A stretch of 64,000 bases of DNA from Aurantiochytrium sp. KH105 (Eukaryota; Sar; Bigyra; Thraustochytrida; Thraustochytriidae): the NCBI GenBank assembly GCA_003116975.1, contig BGKB01000080.1, positions 246,109 through 310,108 on the forward strand, written 5' to 3'. Shown here piece after piece: positions 48,708 to 58,595 of the stretch. The notes under the pieces are model-generated. The model was not told where the DNA came from. It did no database searches and saw only the letters and a list, made by a program, of their open reading frames with translations. Within the stretch, counting starts at the first letter, position 1. Every line of letters starts with the position of its first letter. Position numbers and translations under genes: made by a program.

Positions 48708-49991
48708 ATGGGTCGTGTTGTCCAAGGATGGTTCTACAAGTTGCGCCGTACACACGAAGGCAACTCGTTGGCAAGGCATGTAACCAAGGCATGGAGCAAG
48801 CGATACTTTGTTATTGTGCGCGATCGAATCAACTGGTACAAGAATGCCGACCCAAACTCGGGAGAAAAGCCTTCTGGATTCATCAACTTTCAAGAGATCC
48901 TCCGCATTCGCGTTCTCCATGCGGAGAATAGACTTGACGACCAGTTCAATCGCGATGAATACGGAACCTATTCGCTTGAAATTGTCGCAAACTCGCGACG
49001 CCTCACGATTCGAACGCCATCTCGTGACGAGGCCATGGTCTGGACGTACGAATTACGCAAGAAACTTAAGATCTGGACCGAAAGGACGGGTGTCGAAACC
49101 CTGCGAGAGGTTGCTCTTCAGCGCAAGACGGTCGACTCGCGAGACAAATTGATGGAACGCATCGACAAGGCACTTGCGAATGTCTCTCTGAAAGAGACCA
49201 CGCAAAGTGAATACCGGGATGATCGGGAGAGCCGAGACGCTCGGAACGCACGATCCGTCGACGCGGACACAAGCATTTCTTCATTTGATTCGGAGAATAG
49301 CATCGAGAAGCGCCGCAAGAAGAACCGTCGCGAGGCTAAAAACGCACGCAACACAGTCTCCTCATCGAAATCCTTGCGAGAGACCGAAGCTGAAAGCGTG
49401 GGAAGCTCAAGTACTCATGGCGACGGCGAACGGCCGCGCCGCATCAAATCTAAACCCAAATCGTCTTCCGAGAGATCGTCTTCCGAGAGATCGTCGTCCG
49501 AGAGAAAAGTGAAAAAGTCAACGTCACGTCGTCGAGACCGGGAAAAGATCACCCTTGCGTCGTCCGCCGATTCTGCTGTTTCTGCTGTCGGAAGCGATGC
49601 AGAAGACGATACGCCCATCAAGCCTACCAAGCGTCGTGGAAAGCAGCGCTCCAAGAGCCGTCGTTCAAGCACATCGTCTCGCTCGCATGAGACGCGCCAG
49701 GAGACGAAGACATGCAGACAGGATAACACCAGGCTGACCCCCTCGTGGCCCACAAAAAAGAACGAGATGACCACGACTTTGCTCGATGTTCCAGAAGTTG
49801 AACATCTGGATGATTTCGAGTACCAACCGCGCCACGGGCGTGGCCGCAATAGCCAACAAAAGTCTTCGACCCACCGTCGTGCTCAGGGTGAGGAAAAGTT
49901 ATTTGAAGCGGCTCCTTCTCGTAATAAAGGAGCACAAGGTACAATTCCCACTGCTGTGAGTTGCAACGACTGGCTCGAAGAATCTTTGTAA
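48708..49991 (+). CDS. PH-domain protein with Ser/Arg-rich tail
   Basis: 427 residues from ATG 48708. Residues 4-125 form a PH domain: VQGWFYKLRRTHEG start, KAWSKRYFVIVRDRINWYK, and the invariant Trp helix RDEAMVWTYELRKKLKIW. The rest is charged, Ser/Arg/Lys-rich and probably disordered, with three tandem SSSER units (about 49456-49503, an imperfect 15-bp DNA repeat) and several RRxS sites. It likely binds phosphoinositides at a membrane with a phosphorylatable tail. No further domain is seen. It lacks similarity to the tandem PH protein at 41.7-44.4 kb outside the PH fold. Confidence 0.78.
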   Translation: MGRVVQGWFYKLRRTHEGNSLARHVTKAWSKRYFVIVRDRINWYKNADPNSGEKPSGFINFQEILRIRVLHAENRLDDQFNRDEYGTYSLEIVANSRRLTIRTPSRDEAMVWTYELRKKLKIWTERTGVETLREVALQRKTVDSRDKLMERIDKALANVSLKETTQSEYRDDRESRDARNARSVDADTSISSFDSENSIEKRRKKNRREAKNARNTVSSSKSLRETEAESVGSSSTHGDGERPRRIKSKPKSSSERSSSERSSSERKVKKSTSRRRDREKITLASSADSAVSAVGSDAEDDTPIKPTKRRGKQRSKSRRSSTSSRSHETRQETKTCRQDNTRLTPSWPTKKNEMTTTLLDVPEVEHLDDFEYQPRHGRGRNSQQKSSTHRRAQGEEKLFEAAPSRNKGAQGTIPTAVSCNDWLEESL

Positions 49992-50129
49992 GTCAAACGA
50001 GGAGTCATGACAAGTAGATAGTAGAAAGCAGAGCATAATTTACATTTCTTTCATGTCCTGGCACCTTACAAAGCCTCGTCCGGGCGAGATATCTCTGACC
50101 ACGTACGCAATCACAACACTGAATCGATC

Positions 50130-52118
50130 TCAAAATACAAAGTCACCACTAAATCGCGTACGGTGATGCGTTATCCAATTGGAGACGACCTGATGGACCT
50201 GCGCAGATTCAATCTCGTCTCGCAAGGCTCGGACACGAAGTCTTTCGGCCTTTGACTTTTCCTTCGTCCGCGCTTTTCCAGAAAGACTCCGCTGGGGTCT
50301 GCGTGACTTGCTGGATTTCTTCGCTGCTTTTACATTCGGTGCGAGTCTCCCCATCTGCACTCGCGGGGAAACTGCCTTGAACGAGGTGGATGACGTATCG
50401 GGGGCCCGTGGAACGGGGATACCGCCATAACTCTGGGCAGCCTGCGCCGATGAAAGGAGAACTTCCTTGTCCCGTGCGAATTCAGAGTCAGCAAAGAAAG
50501 CTTGGTAAAGTCCTTCTTGAAACGATTGCTGCCGCACATCGTACGTTTCGGGCGCACGCAACTCCTTTTCTACGAAAGGGTCCTCTGTAGAACGCTGAGA
50601 GTACAGCGATCCGGCATGGAACGGGCCATGTTGAAGGGTGCAGTGTTCTTTTGCTTCAGAGACGCTTTGAAGGCCTAGTTCCCTTGCCCGCATTTCATCC
50701 CTAAGAGCTCTTTGCGTCATTTCTCTTGACAGACAGCTGCCGAGCAATTTCCCGTTTTCAGATTGATACAATCGCAAGTTCCCGTGTTCTTCTTCTTCCT
50801 CCGCGCCATCGTCGTTCAACTCAGGCTCGTTCATGGTGTTTGAGGTGGACACGTCGACACAAGCCATCGCCGATGAACCGCAGCTCTCAACATATGCGTC
50901 CGTTTCCGCCGACGTCGCCGGAGGGGCGTTTACCGTTGGTACGGAAAGGTGCTCGACCTTCTGTCGCAGCGCCATATTTTCCTCGGTCAGCTCTCGAATT
51001 TGCGTTCGGAGCTTCTCGACAAGACGCTCGTGCTTACTCCGAAAGACAATGGGGGTGTTTTTGATGCGCATGGTTCGTGCGGCGAATTGCAGCGTGCGAA
51101 GAGACTCAGTGAGCTGCGAAATATGGGGAGAAATACATGCAATAAGAACACACATGCTGCAGCCGCCCAAAGAGCTGCAAAGCAACTTTGTCAACGCTGC
51201 TTCACGGTACGGAGGCTTCACTCCTGACTTGCTGTCGAGAGCACGAACGACCTTGCTGAGCGTGAGGAGGCTCTTGTTGAGTCCACCAGACTCTTTCGGG
51301 TCCCGGGACGCCGTCTCTTTGATACGCTCTGAACCCGCCAAGTCACAGAACATGATCTTGCCATACCGCCCAGATATAGAATTCTCCAGAAACAAAATTG
51401 TAATGCAATGACTCCTCGAAGATTCCTTGTTGAGCGCGTGCGCGGCCACGCGACGGTGTCGCACTGTCTTGCGCAGACATGCGAGTCCTTGTTCGCACGC
51501 CTTGATATCGATCGCCTCGACGTTCTTGAGGACAAAACCCTTTTCTCGAACACTCCATTTAAGTCCAGGTGGAGCGACCCCGGGAGTTTTACAGGGAACA
51601 TGCGCGCGTGTTCGAAGCAAGTCGACGAGACGGTCATTGTAGATCTCCACACTGCTCATACGGACCGAGGTGCCGCGAAAGGCAGGTGTCTCTACAAGGT
51701 CAAAAATAGTACGCATGGCATGACCAAAGCAGCCTTCGACGCCATCCGTTCCAAACGTGGTGAATGTCTTGCCGCTTCCTGTGGCTCCGTAGGTGAAAAG
51801 AGTCGCTGCGTACCCGGATAGTGCGTGCTTGATAATATCTTGCACACCTGCACCATGATAGAACTCTTGTTGAGTCGTGTCGGGGCCGAAGCATTGCGAG
51901 AATTCGAATTGTCGGCTTCCGCGACCTTCTTCTTCTCCGCCCGTAATTCTCAGACACTTGTCATCGATAATCTCCACGCTCGCCTCACTTTCTTCGTCAG
52001 GCGTGTCTCTGTTTCCACCATGACATGCCTCTGCATTGGTCACCGACGGCGAGGCTGCAGGACCTGATGGCAGAGACTCGGCGCCTCCGCCACGTACACG
52101 CACCACTGCGCGAATCAT
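50130..52118 (-). CDS. Kinesin-like motor protein, N-terminal motor
   Basis: 662 residues from ATG 52118 (MIRAVVRVRG, the usual kinesin start). The motor domain spans residues 1 to about 360: P-loop FTYGATGSGKTFT (about residue 110), switch I NKESSRSH, switch II DLAGSERIKET (about 261), NKSLLTLSKVVRALD, YREAALTKLL and neck-proximal LRTLQFAARTMRIKN. A short coiled coil (KHERLVEKLRTQIRELTEENMALRQKVEHL) follows, then a non-motor tail without known domains and a basic C-terminus. An acidic, Ser-rich insertion lies between the first strand and FSQCFGPD. The subfamily is not clear. It probably walks to the microtubule plus end as an N-kinesin. Its start is 666 bp from the divergent PP2C gene. Confidence 0.9.
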   Translation of the reverse strand: MIRAVVRVRGGGAESLPSGPAASPSVTNAEACHGGNRDTPDEESEASVEIIDDKCLRITGGEEEGRGSRQFEFSQCFGPDTTQQEFYHGAGVQDIIKHALSGYAATLFTYGATGSGKTFTTFGTDGVEGCFGHAMRTIFDLVETPAFRGTSVRMSSVEIYNDRLVDLLRTRAHVPCKTPGVAPPGLKWSVREKGFVLKNVEAIDIKACEQGLACLRKTVRHRRVAAHALNKESSRSHCITILFLENSISGRYGKIMFCDLAGSERIKETASRDPKESGGLNKSLLTLSKVVRALDSKSGVKPPYREAALTKLLCSSLGGCSMCVLIACISPHISQLTESLRTLQFAARTMRIKNTPIVFRSKHERLVEKLRTQIRELTEENMALRQKVEHLSVPTVNAPPATSAETDAYVESCGSSAMACVDVSTSNTMNEPELNDDGAEEEEEHGNLRLYQSENGKLLGSCLSREMTQRALRDEMRARELGLQSVSEAKEHCTLQHGPFHAGSLYSQRSTEDPFVEKELRAPETYDVRQQSFQEGLYQAFFADSEFARDKEVLLSSAQAAQSYGGIPVPRAPDTSSTSFKAVSPRVQMGRLAPNVKAAKKSSKSRRPQRSLSGKARTKEKSKAERLRVRALRDEIESAQVHQVVSNWITHHRTRFSGDFVF

Positions 52119-52784
52119 TGTCGCTCTGCTCTGCCTTTGCTTTTGCCTTTTCCCTCTGCTATGCACTGGTTTGCTCTGCGTTCTTGCTTTTCCTTTTATC
52201 CGGTAAACCGCTCTCTTTCTAGGGCCCGCAGACTCACAAGGCTCTGCAACTCACAGACTCCCAACCAATGGCTGGCTAGCAAAAGAAGAATCCTAAGAGA
52301 TCGCTCCCGAGGCTCCAATGGTCGATCGAGCGCGCTCTGGCAAGCGGAAAGCTCGAAGAGTAGAGTTAGCTAAGGTTAGTCCCCGCGGAAACGAGTTGTG
52401 CACGTCCGTCACGAACGAATTAGGGCGACATGAAAGACACGCCCAAATCGAAGAATATGAAGATACACAGCCAAGCATTCACTCTTCTGGCGCCGGGATC
52501 AACGGAAGGCGCAGTGGTGGCGCGTTGAACCCAGCGAGGCGTCTGCGCAGCGCAGAGTCTGCTGCCAAGGACGGGTCCGTGCGGAGAAGTGGCGAAGGCA
52601 TAAACAACCGCGCTGAAGTGAAGGCAAGCGAAGCGACGATCGCCTCTGCGAAGACTAGCAGGGCGCGTGCACAGACGCGGGACGGGGGCTGGGAGCCGAG
52701 ACCCACGTGAACAAGCGAGGTCGGTCTCATTTTCTCTCGCGCGCGCGCTCTCGCTCTCGCGGCGCCCGGGCACAACATTCAGAA
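52119..52784. other. Divergent promoter region
   Basis: 666 bp between the kinesin and phosphatase start codons. Frames reading into it lack ATG starts and domain content. Confidence 0.5.
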
Positions 52785-55142
52785 ATGAGCGCAGCAGATC
52801 AGTCGCAAGAATGTCCGAAAAAATCTCTGCCGGCGGCTGCATCGAAAGCATCAGCATCATCGCGGTCTCTGCCTTCTCACAACGATGACGGAAAGGTGAA
52901 AGCGACAATCTCTAATGATTCTGAAACGAAGCGCATCTCAAACGATGTGAACGGAAACAGCGTCGTGCGCAGCAGCAGCAGCAGCAGCATTTATGATAAT
53001 TTTGGTAGTATTGGTATGAGCAGCTGCAGCAGCACCAGTAGCGGAAGCATCAGTCAAGAGCCTAGAAACAGCGAGCCCAAGGAACCCCGGCCGACGCAGT
53101 CACGACGTCGCGTCAGTGATCTAAGTGATACTCAAAGTCGGCCAACAACCCTACGTAGGAGAGGCTCGTCGCCTCCGCTGCCTACAACGTTTCTCCACCT
53201 TGGACCCACATCGACCCCACCTCCGCGCGCCTTTTCCTCGCGAGGTCACACCATGAATGTGTCGCACGATGCTGCGCCATGGTCTAGAGAGGATCGGGGT
53301 GAAGAGGACAAATGGTGGACAACATCGCAAGAAAAATCTTGCCATGACGCAAAGAGTCTATCCAAAAGCATCGATTTACCTGCCAAACGAAGCGCAGGCA
53401 CGGCAATGGATGCAGACGAAGGTGGTGAGGTCCACGACGCCTCTGAGTCTACCAATAGGCTGTCGGCTTCATTTTCTTTTCCAAGTGACAAAGTAAGCTC
53501 GAGCGCTCTTGCAAACGCGACGAGGGTATCGTTGCAAGTTTCCAAAACGTCATCCGATGCGAATCCCTTTGGTACTTCCCAGAGCAAACTCATCAAAACC
53601 GCTAGCGCAGGCCCGTTTCGTTCCACAAACGTAAACCCTTTCAGCGCTACCAATGCGAACTTTTCAAATTCCGCCAACGCAAACCCTTTCAGCACCGCCA
53701 ATGTGAATCCATCAAAGCCCGCCAAGATAAATCCCTTCAGCACTGCCAACGCGAACCTACAAGCGCCCGGTATAGGGGTTAATGCTGGAGCACGTCCGCC
53801 TTGGGCAACGACCTCTAAAGGATGTGATAGCAGCGGCAACAGCGCAAGCTCTGCCAATCCGTTTGCAAGCGCCAATGCCGGCAAGAAAAACCCGTTTGCG
53901 ACAGAAGCTGCCGGCGGCTCAGTCGTGCGATCTTCGCAGTTCAACATGTTCGTCGTTGACAATCCTATTTTGCCTTTGAATTCTGGGGATGCAAATATCT
54001 GGCAAACACCAATGCGACTCGAAGTCGATTCTCCGAAAACAACATGCAGACGAAGACTCAAGCGCCTTAAGTCGCTGGAGTTGCCCATGGCCGACGCGCG
54101 TCAGCTCGTAGCCGCCCTTGTCGCGCCGCGCACAAACTCGCGGCGATTTGGTGTGCACCGCGACGCTGATCTTGCTCTGTGTCCATTCGGCGTCTGTGCG
54201 GTCCAGGGACCACGCGTGCACATGGAGGACCGCTATTGCGTGGTAGGCAGCCTCTTGCAGGATCCGTATGCCTCTTTTTTCGGAGTCTTTGATGGTCATG
54301 GCGGCAGCAACGTGGCTGACTTTTGCGCTGCAAACCTCTTCAATAATGTAGCTGATCAGCTCAAGACGCGTGGGCTGCAGGAAGCGGCTGGGTGTCTTGA
54401 GGACGCATTTTTGCAAACAGATGACCAGGTTCGTAACACGCCGCAACAACTCGCCGGCCGTGATCCACTCGTTGGGTCTACAGCGGTCGCAATGATCATT
54501 ACGTCGACAGACTGCTATATTGCAAACGTTGGCGATTCGCGTGCAGTTCTTGTGAGTCATGGGAGATCAGAACCAACAGAGTTGACCGAGGACCACAAAC
54601 CTAACAACCCTGAGGAGCGCAGACGCATCCTCGAGGCGGGAGGAACCCTTTCTGAAGACAATCGCGTAGAAGGCATTTTGTCAATGTCGCGCGCGATCGG
54701 GGACCGCGCCCTTAAAAAGTATGTCATCTCGAGACCCCAAGTGATTCATCGCAAGCTCGTGTCGGAGGACAAGGCGGTGATTTTGGGTACGGACGGCCTG
54801 TGGGACTTTATCAATTGTGTCAATGCCTCAAACATTGTCAAGCTCGCCGAGTCTCCACAGCAAGCTGCGGACAAACTCGTCGCAGCCGCTATGAATGGTC
54901 GCAGCAATGATAATACAACGGCTCTTGTCGTTGATCTCGACGCCATGCGCGACGCCGCGGATCTGCGAGTCCAGCAGGCTCGCCGACATGCAGAGGCAAC
55001 TGCTGCAAAGGCTTCTGACGCTGCTGCTGCTGCTGCGGAGGAGGAGGAGGAGGAGGAGGAGGAGGTCGTGCTCGCTCTCCCATCACAGCGCGCGAAGAAG
55101 GGCCAGCAACGCGGCCGCAAGAAGCTTACAATCGATGTCTAG
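52785..55142 (+). CDS. PP2C-family Ser/Thr phosphatase with N-terminal NPF-motif array
   Basis: 785 residues from ATG 52785. Residues 1-250 are Ser-rich and disordered. Residues about 258-372 contain six NPF tripeptides (ANPFGT, VNPFSA, ANPFST, INPFST, ANPFAS, KNPFAT) in repeat-like units. The PPM/PP2C catalytic domain spans about 465-725 with all metal-binding motifs: VHMEDRY, FFGVFDGHGGSNVAD, GSTAVAMII, YIANVGDSRAVLV, SMSRAIGDR, VILGTDGLWD and GRSNDNTTALVV. A poly-Glu run and a basic end follow. NPF motifs bind EH domains of endocytic adaptors, so the phosphatase may be recruited to endocytic or vesicle sites; this combination is an inference. Confidence 0.92.
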   Translation: MSAADQSQECPKKSLPAAASKASASSRSLPSHNDDGKVKATISNDSETKRISNDVNGNSVVRSSSSSSIYDNFGSIGMSSCSSTSSGSISQEPRNSEPKEPRPTQSRRRVSDLSDTQSRPTTLRRRGSSPPLPTTFLHLGPTSTPPPRAFSSRGHTMNVSHDAAPWSREDRGEEDKWWTTSQEKSCHDAKSLSKSIDLPAKRSAGTAMDADEGGEVHDASESTNRLSASFSFPSDKVSSSALANATRVSLQVSKTSSDANPFGTSQSKLIKTASAGPFRSTNVNPFSATNANFSNSANANPFSTANVNPSKPAKINPFSTANANLQAPGIGVNAGARPPWATTSKGCDSSGNSASSANPFASANAGKKNPFATEAAGGSVVRSSQFNMFVVDNPILPLNSGDANIWQTPMRLEVDSPKTTCRRRLKRLKSLELPMADARQLVAALVAPRTNSRRFGVHRDADLALCPFGVCAVQGPRVHMEDRYCVVGSLLQDPYASFFGVFDGHGGSNVADFCAANLFNNVADQLKTRGLQEAAGCLEDAFLQTDDQVRNTPQQLAGRDPLVGSTAVAMIITSTDCYIANVGDSRAVLVSHGRSEPTELTEDHKPNNPEERRRILEAGGTLSEDNRVEGILSMSRAIGDRALKKYVISRPQVIHRKLVSEDKAVILGTDGLWDFINCVNASNIVKLAESPQQAADKLVAAAMNGRSNDNTTALVVDLDAMRDAADLRVQQARRHAEATAAKASDAAAAAAEEEEEEEEEVVLALPSQRAKKGQQRGRKKLTIDV
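53559..53898 (+). repeat. Degenerate coding minisatellite encoding NPF motifs
   Basis: Repeated units around AAYCCNTTY-AGC-ACY-GCC-AAY within the phosphatase gene; units vary in length and some have lost the Phe (NANFSN, NVNPSK). Confidence 0.75.
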
Positions 55143-55717
55143 GCCTAGCCCTGAATCTAGCCAAAAAATTCTTCATGTGTATGACTTTTATGACTTGGAT
55201 ACTTGTGTTGTGTCTCATGTTGGCCTGACCAGGGCAGGGATCGCGGCTTTCGACGAAAGCTAGCTCGAACTAGTCTGAGAACTAATCGGTGTGCTCGAAT
55301 GTTTACGAAACTTCCAAAATCGTGGATGTCGCACGAGTCGCATTATTAGGAAATATATGGCATAAAACTAGTTTTGTCTAGTAAAAAACTAAAATATGCT
55401 TTGCCTTGTTTACGATTCTTCCAGCAACCGGGATGTCGCGACGCGTGGCCCCCCTATTAATGTAGGGGCGGTCAAGAAGCGCTCGTACCTTTCTGTGTGT
55501 TTGCACGTGCGGCATGTCGCGACGCGCGCAGAGGGCCTCCAATCCACGGCAGAACGATGGCCTCGTTTGAGCAGACCCAAAACGACAACCTCCTTGAAGC
55601 AAAACCAAAAGAAGAACAAGCGCAGGAGCCAGCAAGCACAGGAGCAAGCAAGCTCAGGAGCCAGCAAGCACAGGAGCAAGCAAGCACAGGAGCAAGAGCA
55701 CACAAGCTCGAAAAAGA
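55143..55717. other. Intergenic with CAGGAGCAAGCAAG minisatellite
   Basis: 575 bp between two plus-strand genes. The last 100 bp before the SDR-like start are tandem CAGGAG/CAGCAAGCA units; the rest is unremarkable and AT-richer. Confidence 0.6.
55612..55697. repeat. CAGGAGCAAGCAAG-type minisatellite
   Basis: Four to five imperfect units of 14-18 bp ending 20 bp before ATG 55718, so probably in the 5' untranslated region. Confidence 0.75.
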
Positions 55718-56719
55718 ATGTGGAATACAGTACTCATTGTGGGTGCCGGCGGATGCACCGGTCGTACTGTATTAGACTTGATCGTGAGCGAAGAGAAGGC
55801 AGCAAAAGTGGTGCTCACAAGCCGAAGTGGGACTCTGCACGGCCTTCCGTCGAGCGAGACCGTGAAAATTGAAGTTGCCGCGCTTGACATGGTTGATGGC
55901 GCTGCAGAGGACCTCGCCAATCTCTGCAAGGAAGTGAACCCGGATATCATGTTCTGCTGCATTGGCCTCAAGCGGTACCATATCAAGGCGTGGGGTCCAA
56001 GCTGGCCCAAGATTGCGGACCATCTACTGCTCGCATGTCAAACTGCGGATGTTCCGCTCATCTTCATGGACAACATGTATGTCTTCGGGCCAGAAGGCAT
56101 GGACAACATGCCCCTGCGTGAGTCTGGCATGGACTTGACGACCAGTGGGGTTAAGACTAAGCCGCAGGTGCGCGCGCTTATCACTCGCAAGTTTCTCGCA
56201 GCAAGCGAAGCTGGCGAAGCCAAGTTGGCCATCGTCCGCGCCTCGGACTTTTTTGGCCCGCATTGCGACAATAGCATTCTCTCCATGTTGTGGTCCGATG
56301 TAATGAAGAAGAAGACCCCTACATTTTTGGGCAATCCCAAAAAGGTCCATGCCCAAACCTACGTTCCCGACATTGCCCGCGCGCTCATCCTCATCGCGGA
56401 GAACCCGGACACCTGGGGACGTGCATGGCACACGCCTACCCAGCCAGACAGAGTCATGACCGAATGGCTTCGTGACATTTATCGCGTCGTTGGTCGCCCG
56501 CGCACTGGCAAGCTAAGCTACATGTGTCTCGATGGATTTCTCATGCGCGCGCTAGCGCTGGCGATTGACGACGTCGACGGTCTTCGGGACGTCGTCTTCA
56601 TGTGGCGTGGGGACTATACGGTCAGCTCGGAAGACTTCAAAGCCCGCTTTCCGGACTTTGAGCCGACGCCTCTCGAGGACGCTTTGCAGGCCACCAACGA
56701 ATGGTTCGCCAGTCGCTAG
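55718..56719 (+). CDS. NAD(P)-dependent epimerase/dehydratase-like (extended SDR)
   Basis: 333 residues from ATG 55718. The N-terminal Rossmann strand and glycine motif VLIVGAGGCTGRTVLDL are present, followed by LDMVDG, a CCIGLKRY strand, and IFMDNMYVFGPEG, as in atypical extended SDRs (NmrA/epimerase-like group). The Tyr of MYVFGP sits where these proteins carry their sugar-binding loop. A KTKPQVRALITRKFLAA helix may hold the active-site Lys region, but a clear YxxxK is not evident, so catalysis may differ. The later part (TYVPDIARALILIAENP, WHTPTQPD) matches family C-terminal regions. Substrate unknown. Confidence 0.82.
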   Translation: MWNTVLIVGAGGCTGRTVLDLIVSEEKAAKVVLTSRSGTLHGLPSSETVKIEVAALDMVDGAAEDLANLCKEVNPDIMFCCIGLKRYHIKAWGPSWPKIADHLLLACQTADVPLIFMDNMYVFGPEGMDNMPLRESGMDLTTSGVKTKPQVRALITRKFLAASEAGEAKLAIVRASDFFGPHCDNSILSMLWSDVMKKKTPTFLGNPKKVHAQTYVPDIARALILIAENPDTWGRAWHTPTQPDRVMTEWLRDIYRVVGRPRTGKLSYMCLDGFLMRALALAIDDVDGLRDVVFMWRGDYTVSSEDFKARFPDFEPTPLEDALQATNEWFASR

Positions 56720-57125
56720 TAGAATGAACCAACAAACGAACGAACGAACGAACGAGTATAAGCGAATCTGCAACCTTTACCAAATTTCGTAAAATTCATT
56801 GCATGGCGTCAACTTTTCGAGAGATTTGCAAGATCAGCCTCATGATAAAGGCAAGGCTCACGGAAGAAGGTTTTACTATCAAACGATTTTCATTGCTACA
56901 AATTACCCTCTTTCATCGGTCTGGTTGAACAATACTATCGGGGCAGGGCGTTTGGCTCGCATCGGCAGAAGCGTGGTGGTCTCGTACCAAAGGTATGGGC
57001 ATGCGCATGAATGAAAAGCAAGCTACTCAGTTTTCATTCTTTTGCGTCAATGACTAGTATACCGAATGGAGAGAAAGCGAGTGAGTGAGCGACTGAAAGA
57101 AGGAAAGAAAGAAGCGTCATTTCCC
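56720..57125. other. Convergent intergenic region, no gene seen
   Basis: 406 bp between stops of the SDR-like and glycosyltransferase-like genes. Confidence 0.5.
56734..56756. repeat. (AACG)n microsatellite
   Basis: Short tetranucleotide tract just after the SDR-like stop codon. Confidence 0.85.
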
Positions 57126-58346
57126 CTACGGCTCCAGGGAGATGTGCTGGACAATTCCGGGGTCGATGCCAAGCGCGTCAAGCTGAGCGGCGGGGCGGTC
57201 AATCTTGGATTGCATCTTCTTGCGATGCCAATCGCGACGTGCCTCGTCGCCCTGGAAGTCGGTCCTCCACGTGTTTGCACGCAAAAGAGCGCGGTGCAAC
57301 AGGAGTTTCGCCTTGGCCTGACGAGGCATTATGCGCTGCAAAATTGAAATGGTAGATACCTCTTCGACACCGGCAGAGATGCCCTCGTGCGGGAGACCCT
57401 CTGCAACGAGACTAAAACCGGTAAGTGCAAGTTTGCCGACCGCCCAGACGGCCAAGGTGTTCCAGGGCGAGGTTCTCCCGTTGAGCACATGCCAGCCGGA
57501 GGAAAACAGATGATCGTTTGGAAAAGCAGCACCTGCGACAAGCGTGTCGCCAAGCTGAAGCTGCGCGACAAGTGCGCGTACTACATCAGGAGGAACGTCC
57601 ACCTCGAGCGACTGGAAACAAATATACTTGAAACCATGGTTTGCTGCAAAGCTCGTGAGGGCATTGAGCGCAGGCACAAACTTGCCCCAAGGCGAAACGG
57701 GCAGCACGTGCACTTGCTTTCCGCCCTGATGTTGCTGACAAGCACTCGTCTGTGCAGCGTTGACGAGGGCGCGGATCTTGTCGACGGTCCCGGAAGATGC
57801 ACCTACGGCAATAACCACTGTGTCTGCAATGGCGAGCGCACATCGAAGGAAGCCTCCCAAAACTTTGACGTCTACGTCTTCTTTGGTAGCCTCTGCAAAA
57901 TGAAGTCTTGTGGCCACGACAAGATCACCCTGCCAGCTTGACGGTGCTCTGAGCTCTGCGATTGGCGTCGTGGCCGACAATAAAGTGGGCGACGATGCCG
58001 AGGCTGATGCCGATGTCAATGACGATGGCGCGGCATCACGTTGCGGGGCTGGCGACGATTGCGAAGGCGTGGACGCATCTTTTGCGGGAGGCGTCGACGT
58101 GTTCAGAGGAGCTGTCGTTTTCGATGCCGCGCGTGCCGCGGTTGTCGCAGAAGCTGCAGCAGCGGCCGCCGCCGCCAAGGGATCGCGGGTGCCCGAAGTT
58201 GACGATGGCGGTGGCAGTGGCTGCGCAGCGACGGGCGCAGCCTGGCTGGCGCCGGGTCGCGAGGACGAGGACGAGCTCCCAAGTCCGAGCTCTTCGGGAG
58301 GCACCGTGTTTTGGCGCGCCGCCCACAAGAAAGGAAGATCAGACAT
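57126..58346 (-). CDS. Glycosyltransferase-2-like conserved protein
   Basis: 406 residues from ATG 58346. Residues 1-140 are Ser/Ala/Pro-rich with poly-Ala, probably disordered. From about 145 the sequence looks like a GT-A-type nucleotide-sugar-transferase core: LVVATRLHFAEATK, TVVIAVGASSGTVDKI, LPVSPWGKFVPALNAL, then FKYICFQSLEVDVPPDVV in the position of the family's DxD-bearing strand, DTLVAGAAFPND, GRTSPWNTLAVWAVGKLALTGF and a WHRKKMQSK end. I recall related uncharacterised proteins in other stramenopiles, but cannot name one. The FQSLEVD strand lacks a clear DxD, so activity is uncertain. There is no signal peptide in this model. Confidence 0.65.
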   Translation of the reverse strand: MSDLPFLWAARQNTVPPEELGLGSSSSSSRPGASQAAPVAAQPLPPPSSTSGTRDPLAAAAAAAASATTAARAASKTTAPLNTSTPPAKDASTPSQSSPAPQRDAAPSSLTSASASASSPTLLSATTPIAELRAPSSWQGDLVVATRLHFAEATKEDVDVKVLGGFLRCALAIADTVVIAVGASSGTVDKIRALVNAAQTSACQQHQGGKQVHVLPVSPWGKFVPALNALTSFAANHGFKYICFQSLEVDVPPDVVRALVAQLQLGDTLVAGAAFPNDHLFSSGWHVLNGRTSPWNTLAVWAVGKLALTGFSLVAEGLPHEGISAGVEEVSTISILQRIMPRQAKAKLLLHRALLRANTWRTDFQGDEARRDWHRKKMQSKIDRPAAQLDALGIDPGIVQHISLEP

Positions 58347-58595
58347 ACTTGCGAGCTTGCGTTCGCAGTGGTCAGGGTATCGAGTTTGGTGAACAAAAAG
58401 ACCGACCGACCAAGGTGTAGACTTTTTCAGGCCTCGCAAAGAGCATTGGGCGAGAAGTATGGATTGTTCGGCATGGATGAATGATGCGACAAGAGAAGAC
58501 GAAGAAGAAAAGGAAGAAGAAAAGGTGGAAAAGCTCAGACAGAGGAAGCAAAAGGGCCAGGCCAGAATCAAATGGCCAGAATAGTCTTAGTGTTA

